Notes under the pieces: model-generated | Database searches by the model: none | Seen by the model: the letters and a program-made list of their open reading frames with translations, nothing else | Told to the model about the DNA's origin: nothing | Shown here: one piece after another, positions 43,886-52,056 of the stretch | Numbering within the stretch: the stretch's first letter is position 1 | Layout: each line of letters starts with the position of its first letter | Assembly (NCBI RefSeq): GCF_021401085.1 | Contig: NZ_JACBFP010000001.1 | Coordinates: forward strand, 434,001 to 498,000 | DNA from: Chryseobacterium sp. R2A-55 | GTDB taxonomy: Bacteria > Bacteroidota > Bacteroidia > Flavobacteriales > Weeksellaceae | Direction of reading: 5' to 3' | Length of the DNA: 64,000 nucleotides | Position numbers and translations under genes: made by a program

Positions 43886-44473
43886 TTAAATATCCTTTTC
43901 GTAATGCTCCATTCCGTCTTTGTCGTGTGTAGGTGGCATATAGCGTTCTATTGCGATTGGATTTTGCAGGGTTTTGAAAGAAATATCTGCAAGACCTAAA
44001 CCATTTTCAAAGTTTCTTTTTTTCAGCGTTTCATCTCCAAAAACATACCTCTTGATGATTTTAAATTCATTGTTGATGTTGGCAATAAACAAACATTCTC
44101 CATATAGGAAAATAATGCCGTCCGGATTACTTAAGGAAGTATAAACCACATATACATCACCATATTTTTCATCCGCATAATGACTTATTTTATAAATATC
44201 TCTCGGATTTATAGCAGGCGCATCTTGCCATTCTTCGTATAAATCAGCATCCCATAATTCTGTGAGTGGAATCATTCCGAAATTGTTTTGCAATTCAGTT
44301 ACACAAAAGCTGTTCATCTGTTCCAACTTTTGGTTGTAATCCTCCAGATTTGGCTTTACGAATGCTTCACTTGCTGTAGCTTCTGCTTGTAGAAAGTTTT
44401 CTACGAATATTTTTATTATTTCCATATTTTTATTAATTGTAATTTTATTTTTTTCAGTCTTCGTAATATTCAT
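43886..44473 (-). CDS. NTF2-like putative immunity protein, paralogue B
   Basis: Up to 195 residues; the start at the internal Met before EIIKIFVENFLQAEATAS (about residue 17) matches its paralogues better, because the first codons overlap the end of the upstream gene. It shares VKPNLEDYNQKLEQMNSFCV, NNFGMIPLTELWDADLYEEW and IYKISHYADEKYGDVYVVY with paralogues A and C. Its end YMPPTHDKDGMEHYEKDI matches the C-terminal end of the pseudogene at 47404. Confidence 0.65.
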   Translation of the reverse strand: MNITKTEKNKITINKNMEIIKIFVENFLQAEATASEAFVKPNLEDYNQKLEQMNSFCVTELQNNFGMIPLTELWDADLYEEWQDAPAINPRDIYKISHYADEKYGDVYVVYTSLSNPDGIIFLYGECLFIANINNEFKIIKRYVFGDETLKKRNFENGLGLADISFKTLQNPIAIERYMPPTHDKDGMEHYEKDI

Positions 44474-45173
44474 ATATCATGAAGGTTACGTTTTGTAACT
44501 GTTGTTTGTCGGGACGACTGTAGATATAAATCAAAGTAGGATTCCCTTGTTGGTCAAATTCCTGCGATACAATTACTTGATTTATAATCCGCTTGTTATC
44601 GCCCTCATCCACCATTCTTTTATGTATTGTTTCTTGCACTTTATTGTTCTTTATGACATATTCAAATTCATCGGTTAATCGGATTGTATCTCTCATCTTA
44701 TAAATAGATTTGATTATTCTGAAATCTTTGTCTAATCTGGATTCTATTACAAAACCTGAAGTATTGCCGGTATCAGAAGGAACAACTTTAAAATGGTAAT
44801 CATCCAACCAAACGTATTTGTAACTGCCATCTGCAACCAAATCCCCTTGTATGGATTTTTGAACATAGGTTCGGTTTTTCCCTTTTCCGGAATAAGTGGT
44901 TAAGTATTCCGTAATTTTAGGTTCTAAATTGTAAAAATTATTTTCTGTTAGAAAATTGCCTTCTCTATCATAGGTTGTGGTTATTCTTGCGGTGTAATGC
45001 GTGGTATCTGTGGGAATTTTGTCGTTTTTTACCGGACAGATGTATTTGGTTACTCTCTTTACAGAGCCATTCAGCCCGGATTCTGATTTCTGGGAATAGA
45101 CCGATTTATTATTCAGTCCGTTGCAGGAAACAAACAGTTGAAGGAGAAGAAATAGGGATATAATTCTTTTCAT
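44454..45173 (-). CDS. Lipoprotein with YD-like segments, paralogue 1
   Basis: About 239 residues from the Met at 45173 (the frame extends further, into the neighbour gene). Lipobox LFVSC at about residue 16. The mature part has GLNGSVKRVTKYI, TTTYDREGNFLTENNFYN and QEFDQQGNPTLIYIYS, loosely like YD/Rhs-type strands. A paralogue is at 46667 and a collapsed remnant at 47618. A lipoprotein immunity factor or a toxin-like fragment are both possible. Confidence 0.65.
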   Translation of the reverse strand: MKRIISLFLLLQLFVSCNGLNNKSVYSQKSESGLNGSVKRVTKYICPVKNDKIPTDTTHYTARITTTYDREGNFLTENNFYNLEPKITEYLTTYSGKGKNRTYVQKSIQGDLVADGSYKYVWLDDYHFKVVPSDTGNTSGFVIESRLDKDFRIIKSIYKMRDTIRLTDEFEYVIKNNKVQETIHKRMVDEGDNKRIINQVIVSQEFDQQGNPTLIYIYSRPDKQQLQNVTFMIYEYYED

Positions 45174-45183
45174 AATTTTTTTA

Positions 45184-45723
45184 TTAAACGTCCATTTCAT
45201 AATGTTCCATGGCATCATCGTCATCTTCTGGTTTCTGATAGCGTTCGATAGAAATTGGCTTCTTCAACGTTTTGAATGAAATATCCGTTACACCCTGCCC
45301 TACTTCAAACTTATCTTTTACACGCATGGCATCTCCTAAAGAATAATTGCGAATGATTTTTAATTCATCTTTTAGCGAAGTAACGAAAAGACTCCATCCA
45401 TATTGAAAAATCTCATCATCAGGATTCTTTTCTGAAACATAAACCACATAAACATCGTTATATGTTTCGTTTTGATACTGAGAAATTTTATAGATATGCC
45501 TTGGATTTGGGTGTTTTTTCGCACTCCATTTTTCATAATATTCAGGTTCATCCAATTCAGTAAGTGGAATTAGCCCAAATTTATTCTGTAAAGATTCCAC
45601 ACAATAAGCATTCATTTTTTCAAGCGCATTGTTATAATTTTCAAGATTGGGTTGTCTCATCAAAAATGTTGTTTCGGCTTCTGCTTGTAGAAAGTTTTCT
45701 ATGAATGTTTTTATAGTTTTCAT
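45184..45723 (-). CDS. NTF2-like putative immunity protein, paralogue C
   Basis: 179 residues: KTIKTFIENFLQAEAETTFL, QPNLENYNNALEKMNAYCVE, QNKFGLIPLTELDEPEYYEK, IYKISQYQNETYNDVYVVY, and the same QKPEDDDDAMEHYEMD ending as paralogue A. It is interleaved with the lipoprotein genes, giving the order NTF2-like, lipoprotein, NTF2-like in the array. Confidence 0.65.
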   Translation of the reverse strand: MKTIKTFIENFLQAEAETTFLMRQPNLENYNNALEKMNAYCVESLQNKFGLIPLTELDEPEYYEKWSAKKHPNPRHIYKISQYQNETYNDVYVVYVSEKNPDDEIFQYGWSLFVTSLKDELKIIRNYSLGDAMRVKDKFEVGQGVTDISFKTLKKPISIERYQKPEDDDDAMEHYEMDV

Positions 45724-45749
45724 TTATTTAACTGATTTGTATTATTGAA

Positions 45750-46376
45750 TTATTCTTTGTTTTCTCTCGGTATTGGGTCTCCTGTTTTAGGATCGATGGT
45801 ATACTTTTTTTCAAAACTTTCAATAGTTTCCGGCTCACGCGTTATGGGATTAAAACCATATTTTAAAATATAACCGGTAACAGTATCGGGTTCTCCCATG
45901 TTCCCGAAAAAACGTGGGGTGGGATCCGCATTATAATTATCCCACCATTCCTGTTCTTTTCTTTTTTCCTCGTCTGTCATTAAGGCACGACTTCTGGCCT
46001 TTTCTTCTTCACGTATCTTTGCGTCAAATCGCGCCATCTGACCTTTGTGATCTTCTGATAAGGCATCATAAACCGCCCTTCTTACTGCTCCGTCTTTTTG
46101 ATATACCATGATTTTTTGTAATAAATCATCGTCAAAAGTCTCGGGCAAACTACTAAAATCGACATAAGGTAGTTCTGCGTTTCGCTTTTCTCTGTATTCT
46201 TTGGCTTCTTCAGATGCTTTAAAAAGAATATATTGCTCTTGCTGCGGTGGTGTAAGTACAGCAAACACTTCGTCAAAAATAGTATTGTTTAAATCCTCGA
46301 TATTTAATAATAATCTTAAATTAAAATCGGGTAATTCGTTTTTAAAACGTGTAAAATCGTATATGGCAAAAATCAT
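45750..46376 (-). CDS. Hypothetical protein of the immunity array
   Basis: A 208-residue cytosolic protein, highly charged. The N-terminal half (DFNLRLLLNIEDLNNTIFDE, VLTPPQQEQYILFKASEEAK) is helical; residues 110-150 (MARFDAKIREEEKARSRAL, DEEKRKEQEWWDNYNA) look like a coiled coil. The tail has short repeats of the type PxTxEPxT (NPITREPETIE, DPKTGDPIPRE). No family recognised. Confidence 0.55.
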   Translation of the reverse strand: MIFAIYDFTRFKNELPDFNLRLLLNIEDLNNTIFDEVFAVLTPPQQEQYILFKASEEAKEYREKRNAELPYVDFSSLPETFDDDLLQKIMVYQKDGAVRRAVYDALSEDHKGQMARFDAKIREEEKARSRALMTDEEKRKEQEWWDNYNADPTPRFFGNMGEPDTVTGYILKYGFNPITREPETIESFEKKYTIDPKTGDPIPRENKE

Positions 46377-46412
46377 GATGCATTTTGAGTTTTCTATTTT
46401 GTTATCATTTTC

Positions 46413-46649
46413 TTATCTCCAGGAATTCATTTTATAATTTGAAAAGTTTATTTTCATATCTTCTATCCTGTTTTCAAGGGCTTCAATTCCTATCCTTAAA
46501 TAGTTTTCTTTTTCAGCTTCGGTCAAAGTATAAAGAACATCAAAACCTGGTGCCGGTTTCGGAATGGGGACAGATAATAGAATTATATTACCATCTTGAT
46601 AAACATAATAATTCCAGTCCTTTTTTTCTACTAGTTTTTTGGCATTCAT
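46413..46649 (-). CDS. Small hypothetical protein of the immunity array
   Basis: 78 residues, cytosolic: KKLVEKKDWNYYVYQDGNI, SVPIPKPAPGFDVLYTLTEA, KENYLRIGIEALENRIEDM. I do not recognise the family. A decayed duplicate with an internal stop lies at 35537-35764 at the other end of the array, so the two copies flank it. The intact copy has a normal ATG. Confidence 0.65.
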   Translation of the reverse strand: MNAKKLVEKKDWNYYVYQDGNIILLSVPIPKPAPGFDVLYTLTEAEKENYLRIGIEALENRIEDMKINFSNYKMNSWR

Positions 46650-46666
46650 TTTAAAATAACTGTTTT

Positions 46667-47401
46667 CTATTCGTAGTATTGATATTCTTTGTAAAGAACT
46701 TCTGTTATTTTTTGTTTGTCCATGTCGCTGTATCCATAAATCAGCGTTGGATTTCCATATTGATCCGATTGCTGTACTACCTGAATTCTATAAGACACTT
46801 CCGTTTTTCCATCTTTGTTTTCCGTTATTTTGCTTTTTCTTTCTTGTAGCTTATTGTTTTTGTAAATAAATTCGAGTTCTTCAATGGTCTGGAGACTGTC
46901 ATTTTCCATAAAAGCAGTATTGAGCAGTCTGTACTCTTTGTCGAGGGCAACAACATTTCTGTAAGAACTTTCTCTTGAGGGCACAATGGTATAGTGATAA
47001 TCGTCTGACCAAACATAAGTGCCGCCGCCGGTTTCCTCCAGGTCGCCATCTTCCAAACGATAGGAATCTTTAAAAGAAATATCTTTTCCTTGTCCTGAAA
47101 ACTGCATGGTAAACTCGGTTTTTCTTCTTTTGCTTTTTCCGGTGGTGTCAGCTTTCCAGAGGCGATGCATCACCAACATATTACCCAATCGGTCAAAAGT
47201 CATCGATGTTTTTCCTGCATAATTAATGGTATCTGTGGGGATTTTTCCATTTTCTGCTGACTGAATACAGGTTGTTACCTTTTTTACAGGTCCTTTCAAT
47301 GCATATTCTAATTTCTGGGTATAGGTGTTTTTGTTCTTTTGCCCGATGCAGGAAAGAAATAATAATTGCAGAAGAAAGAGTAAAAATGTTGTTGTTTTCA
47401 T
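46667..47401 (-). CDS. Lipoprotein with YD-like segments, paralogue 2
   Basis: 244 residues with lipobox LFLSC. ALKGPVKKVTTCIQSAENGK, KTSMTFDRLGNMLVMHRL, WSDDYHYTIVP and QQSDQYGNPTLIYGYSDMDK parallel the lipoprotein at 44454. It ends QKITEVLYKEYQYYE. Outer- or inner-membrane anchoring is expected; the role is unknown but the association with NTF2-like genes repeats. Confidence 0.65.
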   Translation of the reverse strand: MKTTTFLLFLLQLLFLSCIGQKNKNTYTQKLEYALKGPVKKVTTCIQSAENGKIPTDTINYAGKTSMTFDRLGNMLVMHRLWKADTTGKSKRRKTEFTMQFSGQGKDISFKDSYRLEDGDLEETGGGTYVWSDDYHYTIVPSRESSYRNVVALDKEYRLLNTAFMENDSLQTIEELEFIYKNNKLQERKSKITENKDGKTEVSYRIQVVQQSDQYGNPTLIYGYSDMDKQKITEVLYKEYQYYE

Positions 47402-47403
47402 TT

Positions 47404-47576
47404 TTAAATATCCATTTCGTAATGTTTCATTCCGTCTTTGTCGTGCATAGGTGGCATAAAGCGTTCATTATTTCGAGTTTCTTGTTGTAGTCTTCTAAAT
47501 TCGGTTTTACCAAAGCGTCGCTTGCCTTGGCTTCTGCTTGCAGAAATTGGGTGATGAAATTTTTTATTGTTTCCAT
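47404..47576 (-). pseudogene. NTF2-like paralogue with a large internal deletion
   Basis: From ATG 47576 the frame reads ETIKNFITQFLQAEAKASDA and VKPNLEDYNKKLEIMN, as in the intact paralogues, then jumps, out of frame, to RFMPPMHDKDGMKHYEMDI and a stop. About 350 bp of the middle is gone. The join falls at GAACGCTT, a short sequence plausible as microhomology. Confidence 0.88.
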
Positions 47577-47617
47577 ATTTTTAATGCAGTTTCTATTTCA
47601 ATATGCGGGATCTTTCA

Positions 47618-47765
47618 CTACTCGTAATAGGCGGATATTCTAAAATGAACTTCGCGAGATATTTTTTACTTTTCCGATGCTTTAACGACTACTGGATTCA
47701 ATGGTTTGCGCATGGGCAAATAGGATGCTCAACAAAGCGATGATGATCAATGCTGATTTTTTCAT
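47618..47765 (-). pseudogene. Collapsed remnant of an exported YD-like paralogue
   Basis: A signal peptide (27 codons from ATG 47765, ending FAHAQTIESSSR and a stop) is followed, after a frame change, by KISREVHFRISAYYE and a stop, like the C-terminal QKITEVLYKEYQYYE of the 46667 gene. The whole centre is missing. Confidence 0.6.
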
Positions 47766-47913
47766 GACATAAAAGTGCTGTTATTTTCTAATGTTCCTTT
47801 TTATCAAATTTTCAATATAAAATACATAATTACCTCAACCCTAGTCCAAAAATAGAGTTGAATGACAAAAATAAAGAACAGGAACAAAAAATTGTTGTAA
47901 AAATGTAAACCAG

Positions 47914-48723
47914 CTAAATAAAAAGCCAGACATTTTCTTTTTGGGTATCTACATTTTTAAAAAAGGAAGATGGCGAACTTTTGGTGAACCCTTTAAAGTC
48001 TTTGTTGAAGTGGGATTGGTCGTAAAAAAGATTATCGAGCGTGACTTCTTTCAGATTTTTAACCTCGCTTATCTGTTTGATGACATTCCTAAAACGATGT
48101 ATTTTGCGATATTCAGTAGGCGACTTCCCTATGTGTTTCAGAAATAATCTATTGATATACTGGCGGGAAAATTGAAATTTTCGGGCTATTTCGTCGATTT
48201 TTAAATCACTGGTCTCTATTTCAAATAGAAGTTTTTCCATCAAACGAAAATCCTTTTCCTTTAATTTTGACAACCAATAATTCTCCATAGCTTCAATCTG
48301 CTCTTCCCGATCATTCAAATCAAATATTTCAAACATTTTTTTATTGAAATCTGGAAAGATGGAAAAGTTCATCAACCTTTTTTGAACCAAGCTAAAATTG
48401 GACTCGGATATGAAATGATGTAAGCCAAGAGGTTTAAAATAGAAGGTAATTTCATCAATTGCTTTTTCGTAAACTACTTCGATGGGTTCTGTATATCTTA
48501 GGAAAATATCGGTGTTCATCCTTTGAACAGCAGAAGCAGTGATAATTATTTTCCCGCGGTCATAATATGCCTCTGCATTGCGCGAAACCGACACTATGCT
48601 GTAATTGTTTGGAAAGGTTTTGTATCGAATGGTGTTTAAATTCGCATCTTCATCCAAAAAATAGTATCCTTCCAGGTATTTTTGCAGGATTTTGTTTCGG
48701 GTTCTATAAAATACCATGTGCAT
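47914..48723 (-). CDS. AraC-family transcriptional regulator
   Basis: A 269-residue regulator with a C-terminal double helix-turn-helix (about 165-255: LKIDEIARKFQFSRQYINRLF, KSPTEYRKIHRFRNVI, LDNLFYDQSHFNKDFKGFT, SPSSFFK). The N-terminal part is of the DUF6597-like sensor type found in Bacteroidota. It lies just upstream, in transcription order, of the decayed end of the immunity array; no operator was identified. Confidence 0.88.
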   Translation of the reverse strand: MHMVFYRTRNKILQKYLEGYYFLDEDANLNTIRYKTFPNNYSIVSVSRNAEAYYDRGKIIITASAVQRMNTDIFLRYTEPIEVVYEKAIDEITFYFKPLGLHHFISESNFSLVQKRLMNFSIFPDFNKKMFEIFDLNDREEQIEAMENYWLSKLKEKDFRLMEKLLFEIETSDLKIDEIARKFQFSRQYINRLFLKHIGKSPTEYRKIHRFRNVIKQISEVKNLKEVTLDNLFYDQSHFNKDFKGFTKSSPSSFFKNVDTQKENVWLFI

Positions 48724-48871
48724 AGGCGAGATTCGAAATAGATGTTTTGAAAATCAGAATGGTCAAATTTCAGTATTTATTTCGGAAAAAACAATGGGGA
48801 CCGGAAGTACCATATAGGCATTTAAAAAAAAATAAAAACCCATCAAAACCGAAACGGAAAAAAAATACCAA

Positions 48872-48911
48872 AAATAAAAAATCGCTGTAAACTAATTATT
48901 TACAGCGATTT
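48872..48911 (-). terminator. Terminator after dnaK
   Basis: 13-bp perfect stem AAATCGCTGTAAA / TTTACAGCGATTT; on the minus strand it runs into a T-rich tail. Confidence 0.85.
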
Positions 48912-48942
48912 GATAATATCACTTACAGATGAAAATCAATGA

Positions 48943-50838
48943 TTACTTCACTTCTTCGAAATCTGCATCCTGCACATCTTCTGCACCTGCATTTCCACCT
49001 GGATTTTGCTGACCTGCATCAGCACCTTGGGCTTGCTGTCCGGCTGCATAAAGCTCTTCGGAAGCCGCCATCCAAGCTGCGTCTAATGCTTCTGTTTTGG
49101 TTTTCACAGATTCGGAATCTTTAGCTTCGAAAGCGGTTTTCAATTCTGCAACAGCAGATTCAATCGCTGCTTTTTTGTCAGCAGAAAGTTTGTCGCCGAA
49201 CTCTTTCAGCTGTTTTTCAGTCTGGAAAATCAAGCCGTCAGCTTTGTTGAATAATTCAACTTCTTCTTTTTTCTTGGCATCTGCGGAAGCATTCTCTTCA
49301 GCTTCACGTTTCATTCTTTCGATTTCGGCGTCAGAAAGCCCGGAACTTGCCTGGATCTTGATCGATTGCTCTTTTCCGGTTCCTTTATCTTTAGCGGAAA
49401 CGCTCAGGATACCGTTTGCATCTATGTCAAAGGTCACCTCAATTTGTGGAACGCCTCTCGGTGCGGGTGGAATATCGGTCAAATCAAATCTTCCGATTTC
49501 CTTGTTGTCGTTAAACATCGGTCTTTCACCTTGCCCGACTCTGATGGAAACTGCAGGCTGATTGTCACTTGCGGTAGAGAACACCTCAGATTTTTTGGTT
49601 GGAATGGTGGTATTTGCATCAATAAGTTTGGTGAAAACCGAACCCATGGTTTCAATACCCAGTGAAAGCGGAGTCACATCTAAAAGAAGTACATCTTTTA
49701 CATCACCGGTCAACACTCCTCCTTGGATTGCAGCACCCACCGCTACCACCTCATCTGGATTTACTCCTTTTGATGGTTTTTTGCCGAAGAATTTTTCCAC
49801 CTGTTCCTGGATGATCGGAATTCTGGTAGAACCTCCAACCAAAATTACCTCATCAATATCAGAAGTTTGCAATCCTGCATCAGATAACGCTTTTTTACAA
49901 GGCTCCATGGATCTTTTTACCAGATCTTCGGCGAGCTGTTCAAATTTTGCTCTGGTCAAAGTTTTCACCAGGTGTTTTGGACCTGTTGCGGTTGCGGTGA
50001 TATATGGAAGGTTGATTTCAGTCTGTGACGCAGCAGAAAGCTCGATTTTTGCTTTTTCAGCGGCTTCTTTCAATCTTTGAAGTGCGATCGGGTCCACTTT
50101 CAGGTCAACTCCTTCTTCCGTTTTGAATTCGTCAACCAACCAGTTGATGATGACGTCGTCAAAATCGTCACCTCCCAAATGGGTGTCTCCGTTTGTAGAT
50201 AATACCTCAAAAACTCCGTCTCCCAAATCCAGGATAGAGATATCGAAAGTACCACCACCTAAATCGTAAACAGCAATCTTTTGGTCTTTGTGATTTTTAT
50301 CCAAACCATAAGCCAAAGCAGCTGCAGTAGGCTCGTTGATGATTCTTTCCACTTTCAGGCCGGCAATTTCGCCTGCTTCTTTTGTAGATTGTCTCTGTGA
50401 ATCGTTGAAGTATGCCGGAACGGTGATTACCGCTCTGGTAACTTCCTGACCCAAATAATCTTCCGCAGTCTTCTTCATCTTCTGAAGAATCATCGCTGAA
50501 ATTTCCTGCGGAGTATATTCTCGGTCTTCAATTTTTACCTTTACCGTATCGTTTGGTCCAGAAACCACAGTATATGGAACTCTTGACACTTCTTTTGCAT
50601 CATCCTTAAAATGGGTACCGATAAATCTCTTGATAGAATATACGGTATTGTGCGGGTTGGTTACCGCTTGTCTTTTAGCCGGATCCCCCACCAGTCTTTC
50701 ACCGTCTTTCGTGAAAGCTACAACAGAGGGCGTGGTTCTTTTCCCTTCAGCGTTAGGAATTACAACAGGGTCTTTTCCCTCCATCACGGCAACGCAAGAG
50801 TTGGTTGTACCTAAGTCAATTCCAATTATTTTGCTCAT
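48943..50838 (-). CDS. dnaK: Chaperone DnaK (Hsp70)
   Basis: A 631-residue Hsp70. Nucleotide-binding domain with [30 protein letters not shown] and [11 protein letters not shown]; substrate domain from about 390 ([20 protein letters not shown]); the C-terminus ends [20 protein letters not shown] as usual for bacterial DnaK. Neither dnaJ nor grpE is adjacent. Long antisense frames exist here but are coding shadows. Confidence 0.97.
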   Translation of the reverse strand: MSKIIGIDLGTTNSCVAVMEGKDPVVIPNAEGKRTTPSVVAFTKDGERLVGDPAKRQAVTNPHNTVYSIKRFIGTHFKDDAKEVSRVPYTVVSGPNDTVKVKIEDREYTPQEISAMILQKMKKTAEDYLGQEVTRAVITVPAYFNDSQRQSTKEAGEIAGLKVERIINEPTAAALAYGLDKNHKDQKIAVYDLGGGTFDISILDLGDGVFEVLSTNGDTHLGGDDFDDVIINWLVDEFKTEEGVDLKVDPIALQRLKEAAEKAKIELSAASQTEINLPYITATATGPKHLVKTLTRAKFEQLAEDLVKRSMEPCKKALSDAGLQTSDIDEVILVGGSTRIPIIQEQVEKFFGKKPSKGVNPDEVVAVGAAIQGGVLTGDVKDVLLLDVTPLSLGIETMGSVFTKLIDANTTIPTKKSEVFSTASDNQPAVSIRVGQGERPMFNDNKEIGRFDLTDIPPAPRGVPQIEVTFDIDANGILSVSAKDKGTGKEQSIKIQASSGLSDAEIERMKREAEENASADAKKKEEVELFNKADGLIFQTEKQLKEFGDKLSADKKAAIESAVAELKTAFEAKDSESVKTKTEALDAAWMAASEELYAAGQQAQGADAGQQNPGGNAGAEDVQDADFEEVK

Positions 50839-50930
50839 ATTGTCTATATTTTTTAATTATTAATATTTGCAATGGCTTTCTCCAATTTTATGCCGACTGA
50901 ATTTTTGTGACAAATTGACATAAGAAAACA

Positions 50931-50962
50931 AAAAAAAACGCCAAACAAGAATGTATGGCGTT
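50931..50962 (-). terminator. Terminator after the small cytochrome c gene
   Basis: ACGCCA / TGGCGT stem; on the minus strand it is followed by nine T residues. Confidence 0.75.
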
Positions 50963-50982
50963 GGTATCTAAAAAAGGAAAAT

Positions 50983-51363
50983 TTATTTCTTCAAGGTAAG
51001 AATGTATTCAACCATTTTTTTTGCAGTCTCTTTGCTCATGCCTGCGTGCGGAGTCATTGGGATTTCGCCCCAGTTTCCTTTTCCACCGTCGATGATTTTT
51101 TGTGCGAGCATATCAATATCCGCATCCGTATATTTGTTCGCAACATCTTGATAAGAAGGACCAACCACTTTGGTATCTATTTTATGGCAAGTCAAGCAGT
51201 CTGCACCTTCGATCAGCGCCAAACCTTCATGCTTTCCAGAAGCGGCATCTCCCGTAGTGGGAGAAGGTTCTTCCATCATTACATTGCTTTCTTTTTCAGT
51301 ATCAACGTTCTTGGTGCAAGAAACAATCATAAAAAGTCCCCCTAGAATCAAAAATTTATTCAT
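50983..51363 (-). CDS. Monohaem cytochrome c lipoprotein
   Basis: A 126-residue lipoprotein from the Met at 51363 (FLILGGLFMIVSC lipobox; the frame is open further upstream, through the promoter region). The haem motif is DCLTCH and the likely axial Met is in IPMTPHAGMSK. It is divergent from the larger cytochrome gene next to nosZ, with a Crp/Fnr palindrome between them. Electron delivery to NosZ or a terminal oxidase is plausible. Confidence 0.85.
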   Translation of the reverse strand: MNKFLILGGLFMIVSCTKNVDTEKESNVMMEEPSPTTGDAASGKHEGLALIEGADCLTCHKIDTKVVGPSYQDVANKYTDADIDMLAQKIIDGGKGNWGEIPMTPHAGMSKETAKKMVEYILTLKK

Positions 51364-51387
51364 ATCTTTATCAATATTTATACTCCG

Positions 51388-51395
51388 CAAATTTA
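51388..51395 (-). promoter_or_regulatory. -7 element for the small cytochrome c gene
   Basis: CAAATTTA on the plus strand is TAAATTTG on the minus strand, matching TAnnTTTG, 24 bp upstream of the start at 51363. The Crp/Fnr palindrome centre lies about 55 bp further upstream. Confidence 0.5.
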
Positions 51396-51441
51396 TTAAA
51401 AATAATCGAATATAAAATGCACGACAAAAGTCATACTCTTT

Positions 51442-51459
51442 ATATGACCGCAATCATAT
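51442..51459. promoter_or_regulatory. Crp/Fnr-type palindrome between the divergent cytochrome genes
   Basis: ATATGA-CCGCAA-TCATAT, a perfect 6+6 dyad with a TGA-N6-TCA core. The centre (51450.5) is 29.5 bp upstream of the -7 element TATTTTTG at 51480, i.e. near -41.5, the class II activator position. Confidence 0.7.
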
Positions 51460-51479
51460 TAGCCTAGAACCAAAACTTG

Positions 51480-51487
51480 TATTTTTG
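51480..51487 (+). promoter_or_regulatory. -7 element of the cytochrome c-nosZ operon
   Basis: TATTTTTG matches TAnnTTTG. There is no TTG at -33; the Crp/Fnr palindrome takes that place, as expected for an activator-dependent promoter. Confidence 0.6.
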
Positions 51488-51507
51488 AACCATTAAATTA
51501 TTAAAAT

Positions 51508-52008
51508 ATGAAATCTTTAAAAACACTTGCATTAGCTGCATTCGCATTCGCACTCTTCTCTTGCGGAGGGGACAAAAAAAGTGATTCCATCCCAACTGCT
51601 TCTTCTGAGGGCGCTGCTGCCACAGAAGCACCTGCAACTCAAGCTGCAGTTGATCCCGCAACTTATGATCCAAAAAGAGGACTCGGCCCACACGAAAACG
51701 TGGACGTGAGTAAATTTGATCCAGCGATGGCTGCTGCAGGAAAGAAGATCGCAGAAGTTAAATGTACATCTTGCCACAAACCAACCGAAGAAAAATTGGT
51801 AGGACCAGGTTGGAAAGGAGTTACCAAAAGACAAACTCCTGAGTGGATTATGAACTTCATCTCCAATCCAGATCCAATGATCGACGTGGATCCAGAATTA
51901 CAAAAACAACTAGAACTTTGTTTGGTGAGAATGCCGAACCAAGGTTTGAATGAAAAAGATGCCAGAGAAGTTCTCGAATACATGAGAGAAATCGACGGAG
52001 CGAAGTAA
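51508..52008 (+). CDS. Cytochrome c lipoprotein of the nos operon
   Basis: A 166-residue lipoprotein (lipobox ALFSC) with a Ser/Ala-rich linker and one class I haem c domain: haem motif CTSCHKP at about 94, LVGPGWKGVTKRQTPEWIMNF, and an axial Met in LVRMPNQGL. It lies 48 bp before nosZ and is the natural electron donor candidate. A c-type cytochrome beside nosZ is typical of clade II clusters. Confidence 0.88.
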   Translation: MKSLKTLALAAFAFALFSCGGDKKSDSIPTASSEGAAATEAPATQAAVDPATYDPKRGLGPHENVDVSKFDPAMAAAGKKIAEVKCTSCHKPTEEKLVGPGWKGVTKRQTPEWIMNFISNPDPMIDVDPELQKQLELCLVRMPNQGLNEKDAREVLEYMREIDGAK

Positions 52009-52056
52009 TTCTTTTCTTACGCAGAAAAAAGAAAAAATCCAGTAAATCAATTTCAT

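Noticed and set aside
49097-50080. Two adjacent plus-strand frames of 154 and 172 codons opposite dnaK
   Set aside because: Antisense to DnaK codons with strong codon bias; Ser-rich mirror composition, no independent start signal.
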